Shown: in pieces, positions 1-6,703 of the stretch
Position numbering within the stretch: position 1 is the first letter of the stretch
Layout: the number at the start of each line of letters is the position of its first letter
DNA from: Prevotella sp.
GTDB lineage: Bacteria; Bacteroidota; Bacteroidia; Bacteroidales; Bacteroidaceae
Length of the DNA stretch: 6,900 nt
Direction of reading: 5' to 3'
Assembly: GCA_016283605.1 (NCBI GenBank)
Contig: JAEENF010000187.1
Coordinates: forward strand, 1 to 6,900
Notes under the pieces: model-generated
Told to the model about the DNA's origin: nothing
The model's database searches: none
Seen by the model: only the letters and a program-made list of their open reading frames with translations
Translations under genes and position numbers: made by a program

Positions 1-1
1 G

Positions 2-88
2 CGGAAGGAGGGGGATTCGAACCCCCGGTACGGGAACCCGTACGGCAGTTTAGCAAACTGCTGGTTTCAGCCACTCACCCATCCTTCC
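2..88 (-). tRNA. tRNA-Ser (anticodon GCT)
   Basis: Read on the minus strand this folds into a complete class II tRNA. The 7-bp acceptor stem is GGAAGGA (88-82) with TCCTTCC (9-3), and G at position 2 is the discriminator base expected for serine tRNAs. The anticodon stem GCAGT/ACTGC (61-57 and 49-45) closes the loop TTGCTAA, giving anticodon GCT (54-52), which reads AGC/AGU serine codons. A long variable arm (GTACGGG/CCCGTAC, 43-37 and 34-28) is typical of tRNA-Ser. The T arm is GGGGGTTCGAATCCCCC. The 3' CCA cannot be judged because only one base remains before the window edge. It has its own promoter about 50 bases upstream and lies co-directionally downstream of the pepD-lipoprotein unit. 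Confidence 0.96.
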
Positions 89-139
89 AAAAGGACCCTG
101 GAGTCAGAAACCTTGGGGTTATCTCCTTGATTGCGGGTG

Positions 140-171
140 CAAAGGTACGCACTTTTTCTGAAACTACCAAA
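140..171 (-). promoter_or_regulatory. Bacteroidota-type promoter of tRNA-Ser
   Basis: On the minus strand TTTG (171-168) is followed by exactly 20 bases and then TACCTTTG (147-140), matching the Bacteroidota primary sigma factor pattern TTTG-N19-21-TAnnTTTG. Transcription would start near position 133, giving a leader of about 45 bases before the mature tRNA 5' end at 88. No other gene start lies downstream, so the tRNA is the target. Confidence 0.8.
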
Positions 172-198
172 TCTTTCTGCAATTTTTTTCGAAAAAAG

Positions 199-564
199 TT
201 ATTTAAAGGCAACAATGCCTGTTAAATCCTTGTCGAAATAGAAGGTTTTTGACAATCCGAGACTGTCTTCACCATATTTCATACGGATATAGAGCAGGGT
301 AGTACCCGTACGTTCAGCGGTGAATTGGAAGCCTTTCTTGAAGAACGGATCACTCATGGCCCGTGAGCGCAAGACCTGCAGCAGTGAGTCGGAAATGACC
401 TTGGTAGAATCGAGGTCGGAGAATGAGGTGATCTCAATCTCTTCCTTGGCGTATGTCTTTACAAAATCCTTGACCATGTTCTTGGCCTCATACCGTTTCC
501 CGCAGGATGCGAGAAACGGCAGAGCCAATATACCTATTATAATATACGCGCGCGAGAGTCTCAT
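199..564 (-). CDS. small putative lipoprotein, function unknown
   Basis: A 121-residue protein with an N-terminal lipoprotein signal: basic MRLSR, a hydrophobic stretch to about residue 17, then lipobox LASC with the lipid-acceptor cysteine at residue 21. It is expected to be anchored to the cell envelope. The mature part is about 100 residues, charged and mixed alpha/beta in character, with no motif or family I recognise. The ATG at 564 is preferred over upstream in-frame starts because it places the signal peptide at the N-terminus and overlaps the pepD stop in ATGA (564-561), a usual arrangement for translational coupling. It is therefore probably expressed with pepD from the promoter near 2100. 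The stop codon lies 27 bases before the -33 box of the tRNA-Ser promoter, with no convincing terminator between. It may be a Bacteroidales-specific protein; confidence in the gene is good, in function nil. Confidence 0.8.
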   Translation of the reverse strand: MRLSRAYIIIGILALPFLASCGKRYEAKNMVKDFVKTYAKEEIEITSFSDLDSTKVISDSLLQVLRSRAMSDPFFKKGFQFTAERTGTTLLYIRMKYGEDSLGLSKTFYFDKDLTGIVAFK

Positions 565-2021
565 TGCTGCGGTATGTTTTTGAGTACGTCGAGCAGATGA
601 TCCCACACCATCTGTACGGTAGGGATATGCAGACGCTCGTCGGGCGTATGTACAAAGCGGAGGGTAGGACCGAAGCTGACCATGTCGAGGTTGGGATAGC
701 GCTCGGAGAAGAGTCCGCACTCGAGTCCGGCGTGGATACCGCGAACGATAGGATCTTTGCCGAACAGTTTCTTATAGGATGCCACCACAATCTCCTGCAG
801 CTTCGAGTTGGCCTTCATCTTCCAGGCGGGATAACCGTCGCTGCTGATGGCCTCGGCACCAGCCAGTTCAAAGACTGCCTGGATAGTGGCACACATATTG
901 TCGAGGTTCGACATCACATTGGAGCGCTGGCTGCTCAGGATGTCGATGGTCGTCTCAGACGTGTGGATGCTGGCGATATTGCTTGATGTCTCGACCATAC
1001 CACCGAGAGCTTCGTCCTGACAGATGGCGTAGATGCCGTTGTCGACGGCCTGTATGGCCCAGATGAAGTTCTTGGCGACAGCAGCTTCGATGACGGGCTC
1101 GGCATCGGTACTCTCCATGTTCCAGACCATCTGTGTATCAGTAACGTGGAATTCATCCTCGACTTCTGAGGCGAAGACATTCCAGTCTGCACGGACATTC
1201 TCCTTGAGGTCGTTGGGCACGGCAATCACGAAGTAGCCATCGCGAGGAATGGCGTTGTGCAGCTTGCCGCTATGGAACTGAGCCAAGCGGATACCGTCGT
1301 AGCGTCTCATCGTCTGGAAGAGGAATCGTCCGAGAATCTTGATGGCATTGGCGCGCTTTTTGTTGATGTCATCGCCGGAGTGTCCACCGACAAGACCTTT
1401 CAAGGAGCCCTTCATGAAGAAGCTGCCAGCAGGGGCCTGCTCACGGCTGAAGGTGAACTTGGCTGTGGTGTTACGACCACCTGCACAACTGACGAAGATC
1501 TCACCCTCGTCCTCAGAGTCGAGATTGATGAGGTAATCGCCGGTCATGAAGCCAGCCTTCATGCCTTCGGCGCCAGAGAGGCCTGTTTCTTCATCACGCG
1601 TGAATACACATTCGATGGGGCCGTGCTCGATATCATCAGAGGCAAGGATAGCCAGCTCGATGGCACAGCCGATGCCATCATCGGCACCCAGCGTCGTACC
1701 CTCTGCGGTCAGCCACTCACCATCGACGTAGGTCTTGATGGCATCCTTGTCGAAATCAAACTCCACATCGACAAGTTTGTCGCACACCATATCCATATGA
1801 CTCTGCAGGATGACGGTCTTGCACTTTTCCATGCCCTTGGTGGCAGGCTTGCGGATGATGACATTGCCTGTCTCATCAACTTTCGTGTCGAGGCCGTGGC
1901 TCTCACCCCAGTTACGGAGATAGTCGATCATCTTCTCTTCGCGCTTGGAAGGACGCGGAATTTCGTTAATCTTCGCAAATTCTGCAAAGACAACTGCTGG
2001 TTTTAAGTCGTTTTTATTCAT
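561..2021 (-). CDS. pepD: aminoacyl-histidine (Xaa-His / cytosol nonspecific) dipeptidase, M20 family
   Basis: A 486-residue zinc dipeptidase, the usual length for PepD, which hydrolyses a broad range of dipeptides including Xaa-His in the cytoplasm. There is no signal peptide. Metal and catalytic positions expected from the characterised Vibrio PepD are all present: HMD at 75-77 (H75 ligand, D77 catalytic), GADDG with D114, DEETG with E144 (catalytic) and E145 (ligand), LDSED with D168, and HTPDE with H458 near the C-terminus. The GGHSGDD motif at about 212-218 belongs to the lid/dimerisation domain. The ATG at 2021 begins the conserved N-terminus and follows an AT-rich leader without a Shine-Dalgarno. 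A probable promoter lies at 2096-2103. The stop overlaps the start of the downstream lipoprotein gene by 4 bases. Role: peptide catabolism and amino-acid recycling. Family assignment is firm; the exact dipeptide preference cannot be read from sequence. Confidence 0.96.
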   Translation of the reverse strand: MNKNDLKPAVVFAEFAKINEIPRPSKREEKMIDYLRNWGESHGLDTKVDETGNVIIRKPATKGMEKCKTVILQSHMDMVCDKLVDVEFDFDKDAIKTYVDGEWLTAEGTTLGADDGIGCAIELAILASDDIEHGPIECVFTRDEETGLSGAEGMKAGFMTGDYLINLDSEDEGEIFVSCAGGRNTTAKFTFSREQAPAGSFFMKGSLKGLVGGHSGDDINKKRANAIKILGRFLFQTMRRYDGIRLAQFHSGKLHNAIPRDGYFVIAVPNDLKENVRADWNVFASEVEDEFHVTDTQMVWNMESTDAEPVIEAAVAKNFIWAIQAVDNGIYAICQDEALGGMVETSSNIASIHTSETTIDILSSQRSNVMSNLDNMCATIQAVFELAGAEAISSDGYPAWKMKANSKLQEIVVASYKKLFGKDPIVRGIHAGLECGLFSERYPNLDMVSFGPTLRFVHTPDERLHIPTVQMVWDHLLDVLKNIPQQ

Positions 2022-2046
2022 TATTAATTCTATTTTTGATTTTATT

Positions 2047-2078
2047 TTTGGTATATTGCGCTCTTATTCGTACCTTTG
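2047..2078 (+). promoter_or_regulatory. Bacteroidota-type promoter of the small protein-ompH-plug operon
   Basis: TTTG (2047-2050), 20 bases, then TACCTTTG (2071-2078) is a full match to the Bacteroidota consensus. Transcription would start near 2085, about 25 bases before the ATG at 2110. It is the only strong promoter seen ahead of the three-gene operon. Confidence 0.8.
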
Positions 2079-2103
2079 CAGCCGAATTGCAACTGCAAAA
2101 GTA
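2071..2103. repeat. near-perfect inverted repeat spanning two facing -7 elements
   Basis: The arm TACCTTTGCAG (2071-2081) and the arm CTGCAAAAGTA (2093-2103) are reverse complements at 10 of 11 positions, with an 11-base spacer. Each arm is at the same time a TAnnTTTG -7 box, one for each strand. The symmetry could be an operator or simply the consequence of two facing promoters with extended CAG similarity. Confidence 0.6.
2096..2103 (-). promoter_or_regulatory. probable -7 element of the pepD promoter
   Basis: TACTTTTG on the minus strand (2103-2096) matches TAnnTTTG and is the best candidate for pepD, giving a start near 2090 and a leader of about 68 bases. There is no clear TTTG at the expected -33 spacing (about 2123-2127), so it would be a weak or activated promoter. 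It faces the plus-strand promoter at 2047-2078. Confidence 0.45.
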
Positions 2104-2109
2104 CAAAAA

Positions 2110-2322
2110 ATGATTGAGACTCTGCTCATATCGACGTTAATAATTGCTATCGCGATGGTATTTTTCCTCGTGAGGGTACTATTCGTCAAGCGTGGCGAGT
2201 TTAAGTCTCAGCATATTCATGACTCTGAGGCGATGAAAGAGCGTGGCATCCACTGTGTGATGGATCAGGACCGTGAACTCCGTGCGAAGAGTCGTTTTAC
2301 CGTCAGCGAAAGAAATAATTAA
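2110..2322 (+). CDS. small single-pass membrane protein, uncharacterised
   Basis: A 70-residue protein, first gene of the plus-strand operon. Residues 4-26 form one strongly hydrophobic helix (LLISTLIIAIAMVFFLVRVLF), followed by KRGEFK, so the positive-inside rule predicts a short periplasmic N-terminus and a cytoplasmic tail of about 43 residues. The tail is charged and carries a lone cysteine in GIHCVMDQDRE (residues 47-57). From memory, similar small proteins with an FVK-G-F / RGI-C-QDRE pattern recur in Bacteroidales genomes without assigned function; this is recollection, not a search. The ATG at 2110 is chosen because it lies about 25 bases after the predicted transcription start; an in-frame ATG at 1945 lies antisense inside pepD and upstream of the promoter. 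The gap to ompH is 17 bases, indicating cotranscription. Confidence 0.8.
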   Translation: MIETLLISTLIIAIAMVFFLVRVLFVKRGEFKSQHIHDSEAMKERGIHCVMDQDRELRAKSRFTVSERNN

Positions 2323-2339
2323 TCATAAAAAATAGACGA

Positions 2340-2984
2340 ATGAAAAAGTACATTTTCTCAGCACTGGCCATCGCCGCTATGATGGTATCGTGCAACAATG
2401 CCGCTCCCAAGATGGACGAGCAGCCCGCAAGTTCTGACACTGCCGCTTCTGGTATGAAGATTGCTATCATTGAGGTTGACTCTCTGATGACCCAGTACAC
2501 CTTTGCCAAGGACTACAGCGTAACCCTGGAGCGTAAGAGTAACAATGCCCGTAACACATTGACTCAGAAGGGTAATGCCCTTCAGGCAGCAGTCAACAAT
2601 TTCCAGCAGAAGCTGAATAACAACGGTTTCCAGAGCCGTGAGCAGGCTGCCTCTGTGCAGAATGCCATCCAGCGTCAGCAGAACGACCTGCAGGCCCTTC
2701 AGGCTCGTCTGGAGAACGAACTGGCTTCTGAGACGGCTAAGTTCAACGAGGCTCTTCGCGACTCTCTGCAGAACTTCCTGCTGGTCTATAACAAGGACAA
2801 GAAGTACGACCTGATTCTCTCTAAGGCTGGTGACAATATCCTTTACGCTGAGACGAAGTATGATATCACACAGGATGTCATCAACGGTCTGAACAAGCGT
2901 TACAAGCCAGCTGCCAAGAAAGCCGACGAGAAGAAAGCTGACGACAAGAAGGCCGACGACAAGAAGGAAGAAGCCAAGAAATAA
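2340..2984 (+). CDS. OmpH/Skp-family periplasmic chaperone-like lipoprotein
   Basis: A 214-residue envelope protein of the OmpH/Skp type, a family that holds unfolded outer membrane proteins during transit across the periplasm. The N-terminus is a signal peptide ending in MMVSC, placing a lipidated cysteine at residue 18, so it is probably membrane-anchored rather than soluble as classical Skp is. After a Ser/Ala/Asp-rich linker comes the family-typical strand IAIIEVDSL (41-49). A long Gln/Asn-rich coiled coil follows (about 60-145), then the conserved end YDLIL (156-160), ILYAE and DITQDVI (176-182). The last 22 residues are a Lys/Asp tail with tandem A-D-D/E-K-K units. It sits 17 bases after the small membrane protein gene and 5 bases before the Plug-family gene, so all three are likely one transcript. 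Family call is strong; client proteins are unknown. Confidence 0.9.
   Translation: MKKYIFSALAIAAMMVSCNNAAPKMDEQPASSDTAASGMKIAIIEVDSLMTQYTFAKDYSVTLERKSNNARNTLTQKGNALQAAVNNFQQKLNNNGFQSREQAASVQNAIQRQQNDLQALQARLENELASETAKFNEALRDSLQNFLLVYNKDKKYDLILSKAGDNILYAETKYDITQDVINGLNKRYKPAAKKADEKKADDKKADDKKEEAKK
2922..2966 (+). repeat. three 15-base tandem repeats encoding ADEKK/ADDKK/ADDKK
   Basis: Units at 2922-2936, 2937-2951 and 2952-2966 read gccgacgagaagaaa, gctgacgacaagaag and gccgacgacaagaag. They are in frame at the 3' end of the ompH-like gene and encode its charged tail. Differences are silent or conservative, so copy number could vary among strains without breaking the frame. Confidence 0.85.
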
Positions 2985-2989
2985 TTTCA

Positions 2990-4231
2990 GTGAGGCGATG
3001 TCTCCTACTCGTGATGCTGCTGATGTCTCTGACGATAGGGGCAAAGAGCAGCATCCGTTCTCCGCAGGTGAAGTCACTCCAGGTTGTTGTGAACCAGGAC
3101 TGGCTTTCACCTGCTGTCATGAGGTTGGGTAGCGACGACGTCCTCAACGTATCCTTCGACGAACTCTCGCACGCCTATCACCGTTATATCTACAGAATCG
3201 AGCGTTGTGAGGTAGACTGGACACCCTCCGAGGAGCTCTTCGAGAGTGACTGGCTGGAAGGCTTTAATGATAATACTATCGATGACTATGCCAACTCCGT
3301 GAATACTACGGTGGCGTATACCCATTATCAGTTTCAGATTCCTAACGACCGTTGTCGGCTGAAACTGAGCGGCAACTACAAGATACATATCCTCGATGAA
3401 GACAACAATCAGGAGGAGGTGATCGTGGCAGAGTTTATGGTGACCGAGCAGTCTATGCGACTGGATCTCAGTGTGTCGACAAATACAGATATAGACGTCA
3501 ATGCCAGTCATCAGCAGGTCTCTATGGGACTATCTTTTGGTAACATCATCGTGAACAACTCAGAGGAACAGATTCAGACCGTAGTCAGACAGAACGGACG
3601 GGAAAACAATCAGAAACAGAATGTCAAGCCCAATATCAAGAACTATGCTCATGGGATGGGGTTGGAGTGGACCTACAATCGTGACCTGATTTTTGATGCT
3701 GGTAATGAGTATCATAAGTATGAGGTTTTGTCGGTCGACCATCCTACGATGGGCATAGATTATATCCGCTGGGATGGTGAGCATTATCAGGTTTTTCCTT
3801 TCATCAGTGAGCCGCGACTGAACTATATCTATGACGAGGATGCCGACGGTGCATTCTATATCCGCAATAGTGACAATTGGGAGAACGCCACAACGTGTGA
3901 CTACGTTTGGGTGAACTATCGTCTTCAGGCCCCAAGACTTGCAGAAGGTCATGTGATCATTGACGGCAATTGGACGACTGACGATAATCTCTATAATTAC
4001 ATGATGGACTATGATGAGGACAGCGGCCTGTATACCGCCCGTCTTCTGCAGAAACAGGGTTACTATTCTTATCAGTATCTTTGGCTGAAGCCTGACGGAA
4101 CAGTCCGTCCCTTACCCTCTGAAGGTAATTTTTACCAGACTGAAAACAGATATCAGGCCTTTGTCTATTTCAAAGGCATTGGTGAACGCTCCTGGCGACT
4201 CACGGCTTATAGGAACGTGCAACTTAAATAA
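2990..4231 (+). CDS. DUF5103 / type IX secretion system Plug-family protein
   Basis: A 413-residue exported protein. Residues 1-18 form a signal peptide (MRRCLLLVMLLMSLTIGA). The N-terminal domain has the family hallmarks: LNVSFDELS (52-60), YIYRIERCEVDWTPSE (66-81), the IDDYANSVNTT segment (97-107), YTHYQFQIPN (110-119) and SGNYKI (127-132). The C-terminal half has YEVLSVDHP (244-252), RLNYIYDEDADGAFYIR (276-292) and the closing YQAFVYFKG (388-396). In Flavobacterium the homologue plugs the SprA type IX translocon on the periplasmic side. Whether this organism has type IX secretion cannot be seen here. The GTG at 2990, 5 bases after the ompH stop, is chosen because it gives a complete basic signal-peptide N-terminus; the next ATG (3014) would drop the arginines. 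Its last 8 bases overlap the convergent regulator gene. Confidence 0.88.
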   Translation: MRRCLLLVMLLMSLTIGAKSSIRSPQVKSLQVVVNQDWLSPAVMRLGSDDVLNVSFDELSHAYHRYIYRIERCEVDWTPSEELFESDWLEGFNDNTIDDYANSVNTTVAYTHYQFQIPNDRCRLKLSGNYKIHILDEDNNQEEVIVAEFMVTEQSMRLDLSVSTNTDIDVNASHQQVSMGLSFGNIIVNNSEEQIQTVVRQNGRENNQKQNVKPNIKNYAHGMGLEWTYNRDLIFDAGNEYHKYEVLSVDHPTMGIDYIRWDGEHYQVFPFISEPRLNYIYDEDADGAFYIRNSDNWENATTCDYVWVNYRLQAPRLAEGHVIIDGNWTTDDNLYNYMMDYDEDSGLYTARLLQKQGYYSYQYLWLKPDGTVRPLPSEGNFYQTENRYQAFVYFKGIGERSWRLTAYRNVQLK

Positions 4232-6680
4232 ACTCCTTAGGCGTTTTTTTGTATTTGTGGAAGAATGAGGCGATGAAGAAGTTGGGTGTAGAGAAACCAC
4301 ACTTCCTGGCCACGTCTGCGATATCTGTGATCTGACCATTCTCCAAGAGATCCTTGGCTCGGTTCAACATCACTTCCATCACGATAGGACGCGGATTCTT
4401 GTAGATGTTTGAATTCATGAGCTTGTAGAACTCCTGAACAGGCATGTTGGCGGCAATACTCAATTCACGCATTGACAGATCTTTCACTTTCTTCTCGGAA
4501 ACGATGGGGAGAATGGTGATCATCGTCTTGACAAATTGTGGCGTAAATTCCTTGGCAACGGCAAAGTCCTGAGCGTTAGAATCCTCTGCCAGAGGCTCCA
4601 GGAACAAGCCCTTGCCGGCATCGCAGCGATCGGCAAAGGTCTTGATGCGTCTGATCATACTTTGCTCCCCAGCATTACGACGGGCCCTGAGATTGGCGTT
4701 CTTGACATACAGATAGACCACGTAGAAGAGCATGAGTAACTGCACCAGTCCGAGAAGGGCCAGAATACCTGTCGTACGCCACCAGGGTTCATTGATCTTG
4801 ACAACCCATTCATACGGTGTGGTTTCCCATTGGTCGGGCAGCATCGATGACTGTACCTCTATGTAATAAGTGCCAGGACGTAACGATGCCAACGGCAAGT
4901 GCAGTTGTCCTCGACTGTCGACCATTCCCTGTGAGTTGTATGGCGTATAGGTCTTCCAGTTTCCCGGCATGTCAGGACCTTTCACTCTTACGCGATAATA
5001 TGTCTGCTGAGGTCGGAAATAGTTGAGACCGGAGAATGTCAAAGAGACGCTGTTCTGGTTGTAGTTCAAATTAATCACCTTTGTTCGCGGAAGAGCCTTC
5101 TCAAGGATGATTTTCCCGTCTAACTTCTGATCAGGTTTGACATCATTGCCATTGACAAACAGACGGATGAGCTTCGGATAGATTTCAAAAGGCATCTTGC
5201 CTTTGATGGTTACCATTGAGTCGGGTGCAAATGCAATGACATGGTCGAGGGCCTGCATGACAATCTCTCCGTTAGGTAAACGCATTGAATGGCCATTGAC
5301 AAACGATTCCTTGGGTATGCCGTCCCATTCGTTATATCGGCCGACATAGTGTACTTTATTGTCTTTTATGATTAAACAACAGATGCCATAACTTGTTCCT
5401 ACCCAGATGTTATGTGCGTTGTCCTCCTCAATACAGTGAATGACGTTGTTCAGCAGGCCATCATTGCGGGTAAGGAGCTGCGGCAACTGGTCATTCCTCG
5501 ATTTATAGAGCTGGAGACCGGAAGATGTTCCGACCCAGTCCCATCCTCTGGAGTCACGGAAAACGCAATTGACTTCTTTCCCACGATAGGTTGAAACAGG
5601 TTTGATGTTCTGTTCCAGCTTCTCATAGAGTTCCATAGCCCGACTGTTCGTCCAGGAATAAGCCTTAAAAGGTTGTGGGTAAGGACGGGAGTAGAGTAGT
5701 CCGCGCTTCTCTGTACCGACCCACATACCACCTTGACGGTCAAACTCGATGGTGTTGATGTCTGTCACAAGATCTTGTCCGGACATCATACGAAGTGTCT
5801 CGATGTGCTTCAGTTTTCCTGTGGCAATCTGGTATGTCCAGTAACCATAGGCGCACGGGATATATAGAATGGAGTCCTTCTCCTTGAGGTTGCTGAGGTA
5901 GTATGGGGTATTCAGAATAGTACTCCATTTTTTCGCTTTGAAGTCGAAACGTAAGAGAATGGCACCCTGTGAACCGTTACGAATCTGATAGAAGACATCT
6001 CCAACCTGACGGGCCAAAGAGGTGTTGCCATACTTTGGTTTTTGTTCAGCTCCGTAAGCAGGATAGGTCTTCAGAGGTTTCTCTTTATCGAGGTCATAGA
6101 GGTCTAACTCACCGTTCTCGTAGAAAAGCAGCAGGTTCTCGTTGCCGTAAGTCATCAGGTCTTGCAGGTTGTGGTTCTTGCGTACCTGATAATATTTCTT
6201 ATTCTCTGAACAGAACAACCCTTTTGCTGTCAGCATCCAGACGTAATTCCGTTGGTCAACGAAGATGTCGAGCACCTTGTCGTCCATACCCATTTTATGG
6301 AATTCATCCTCAATGTTGTCGACAAATGCTTCCTTGATCAGATTGACACATGTAACGGTATGGGTCTTCTTTAACCAAAGGTGATGATATAGGTCGAAAT
6401 AGAGGTGGTCGTTTCCATTGTAGTTGGAAAGGGGATAGAGGTTTTCTGCGGTGGGGTCAATATAGGTGAACTGCTGTCCGTCGTAGAAATTAATCTGTCC
6501 CATGGTGGTGATGACCATACGTCCAGTCTTTGTACAGTTGATGGTCTGAGCACTATTGTCAGCCAGACCGTTTGCTGCGTTGTATGCTTGAAAGGTACGT
6601 TCCTCTTCTGCTGCCGTATTCATCACATTCAGCAGCAAGAGTAGAAAGGTAGAAATAGTATGTCTGAACCGTATGTTCAT
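4224..6680 (-). CDS. membrane-spanning sensor regulator: propeller, Y_Y_Y, TM, AraC-type HTH
   Basis: An 818-residue one-protein signalling chain. Residues 1-24 are a signal peptide (MNIRFRHTISTFLLLLLN...). The periplasmic part carries Reg_prop-like beta-propeller blades, clearest at about 142-159, 314-333 (GGMWVGTEKRGLLYS), 376-394 (WDWVGTSSGLQLY) and 420-436 (NIWVGTSYGI). A Y_Y_Y domain follows at about 538-630 (YYRVRVKGPDMPGNW, LRPGTYYIEVQ), then one transmembrane helix at about 636-659. The C-terminal 85 residues are an AraC-type pair of helix-turn-helix motifs, with LNRAKDLLENGQITDIADVA and KCGFSTPNFF ending in TPKEF. This is the architecture of Bacteroidota hybrid two-component systems without HisKA, HATPase or receiver domains; only about 70 linker residues separate membrane and HTH. 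It probably senses a periplasmic ligand, often a glycan fragment in this class, and acts on DNA directly. The ATG at 6680 is fixed by the promoter at 6704-6735. Ligand and targets are unknown. Confidence 0.92.
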   Translation of the reverse strand: MNIRFRHTISTFLLLLLNVMNTAAEEERTFQAYNAANGLADNSAQTINCTKTGRMVITTMGQINFYDGQQFTYIDPTAENLYPLSNYNGNDHLYFDLYHHLWLKKTHTVTCVNLIKEAFVDNIEDEFHKMGMDDKVLDIFVDQRNYVWMLTAKGLFCSENKKYYQVRKNHNLQDLMTYGNENLLLFYENGELDLYDLDKEKPLKTYPAYGAEQKPKYGNTSLARQVGDVFYQIRNGSQGAILLRFDFKAKKWSTILNTPYYLSNLKEKDSILYIPCAYGYWTYQIATGKLKHIETLRMMSGQDLVTDINTIEFDRQGGMWVGTEKRGLLYSRPYPQPFKAYSWTNSRAMELYEKLEQNIKPVSTYRGKEVNCVFRDSRGWDWVGTSSGLQLYKSRNDQLPQLLTRNDGLLNNVIHCIEEDNAHNIWVGTSYGICCLIIKDNKVHYVGRYNEWDGIPKESFVNGHSMRLPNGEIVMQALDHVIAFAPDSMVTIKGKMPFEIYPKLIRLFVNGNDVKPDQKLDGKIILEKALPRTKVINLNYNQNSVSLTFSGLNYFRPQQTYYRVRVKGPDMPGNWKTYTPYNSQGMVDSRGQLHLPLASLRPGTYYIEVQSSMLPDQWETTPYEWVVKINEPWWRTTGILALLGLVQLLMLFYVVYLYVKNANLRARRNAGEQSMIRRIKTFADRCDAGKGLFLEPLAEDSNAQDFAVAKEFTPQFVKTMITILPIVSEKKVKDLSMRELSIAANMPVQEFYKLMNSNIYKNPRPIVMEVMLNRAKDLLENGQITDIADVARKCGFSTPNFFIASFFHKYKKTPKEFI

Positions 6681-6703
6681 ACAGGGTTTTATGTTATTGG
6701 GTA

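Noticed and set aside
184..197. TTTTTTCGAAAAAA palindrome just past the lipoprotein stop as a terminator
   Set aside because: The stem is almost all A:T with a CG turn and has no following T-run on the minus strand, so it is unlikely to be an intrinsic terminator.
199..720. Longer form of the lipoprotein gene starting at 720
   Set aside because: It would overlap pepD by 160 bases and bury the signal peptide and lipobox; the ATG at 564 with the ATGA junction is better.
1257..2006. 249-codon plus-strand open frame
   Set aside because: It lies wholly antisense to pepD, whose active-site motifs are all intact; it has no promoter and no recognisable protein features, so it is a shadow of GC-biased codon use.
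2031..2050. Two TATTTTTG boxes (2031-2038, 2043-2050) as further plus-strand -7 elements
   Set aside because: Neither has a TTTG at the right distance; they are likely part of an AT-rich leader, and the second contributes the -33 box of the real promoter.
1945..2322. Longer form of the small membrane protein starting at 1945
   Set aside because: The first 55 codons lie antisense to pepD and across the promoter region; translation from 2110 fits the promoter.
2358..3110. 250-codon minus-strand open frame
   Set aside because: It is antisense to the ompH-like gene and the start of the Plug-family gene, with no supporting promoter or motif.
4244..4250. Run of seven T after the Plug-family stop as a terminator
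   Set aside because: No stable hairpin precedes it (only a four-base AGGA/TCCT pairing), and the bases encode lysines of the convergent regulator gene.
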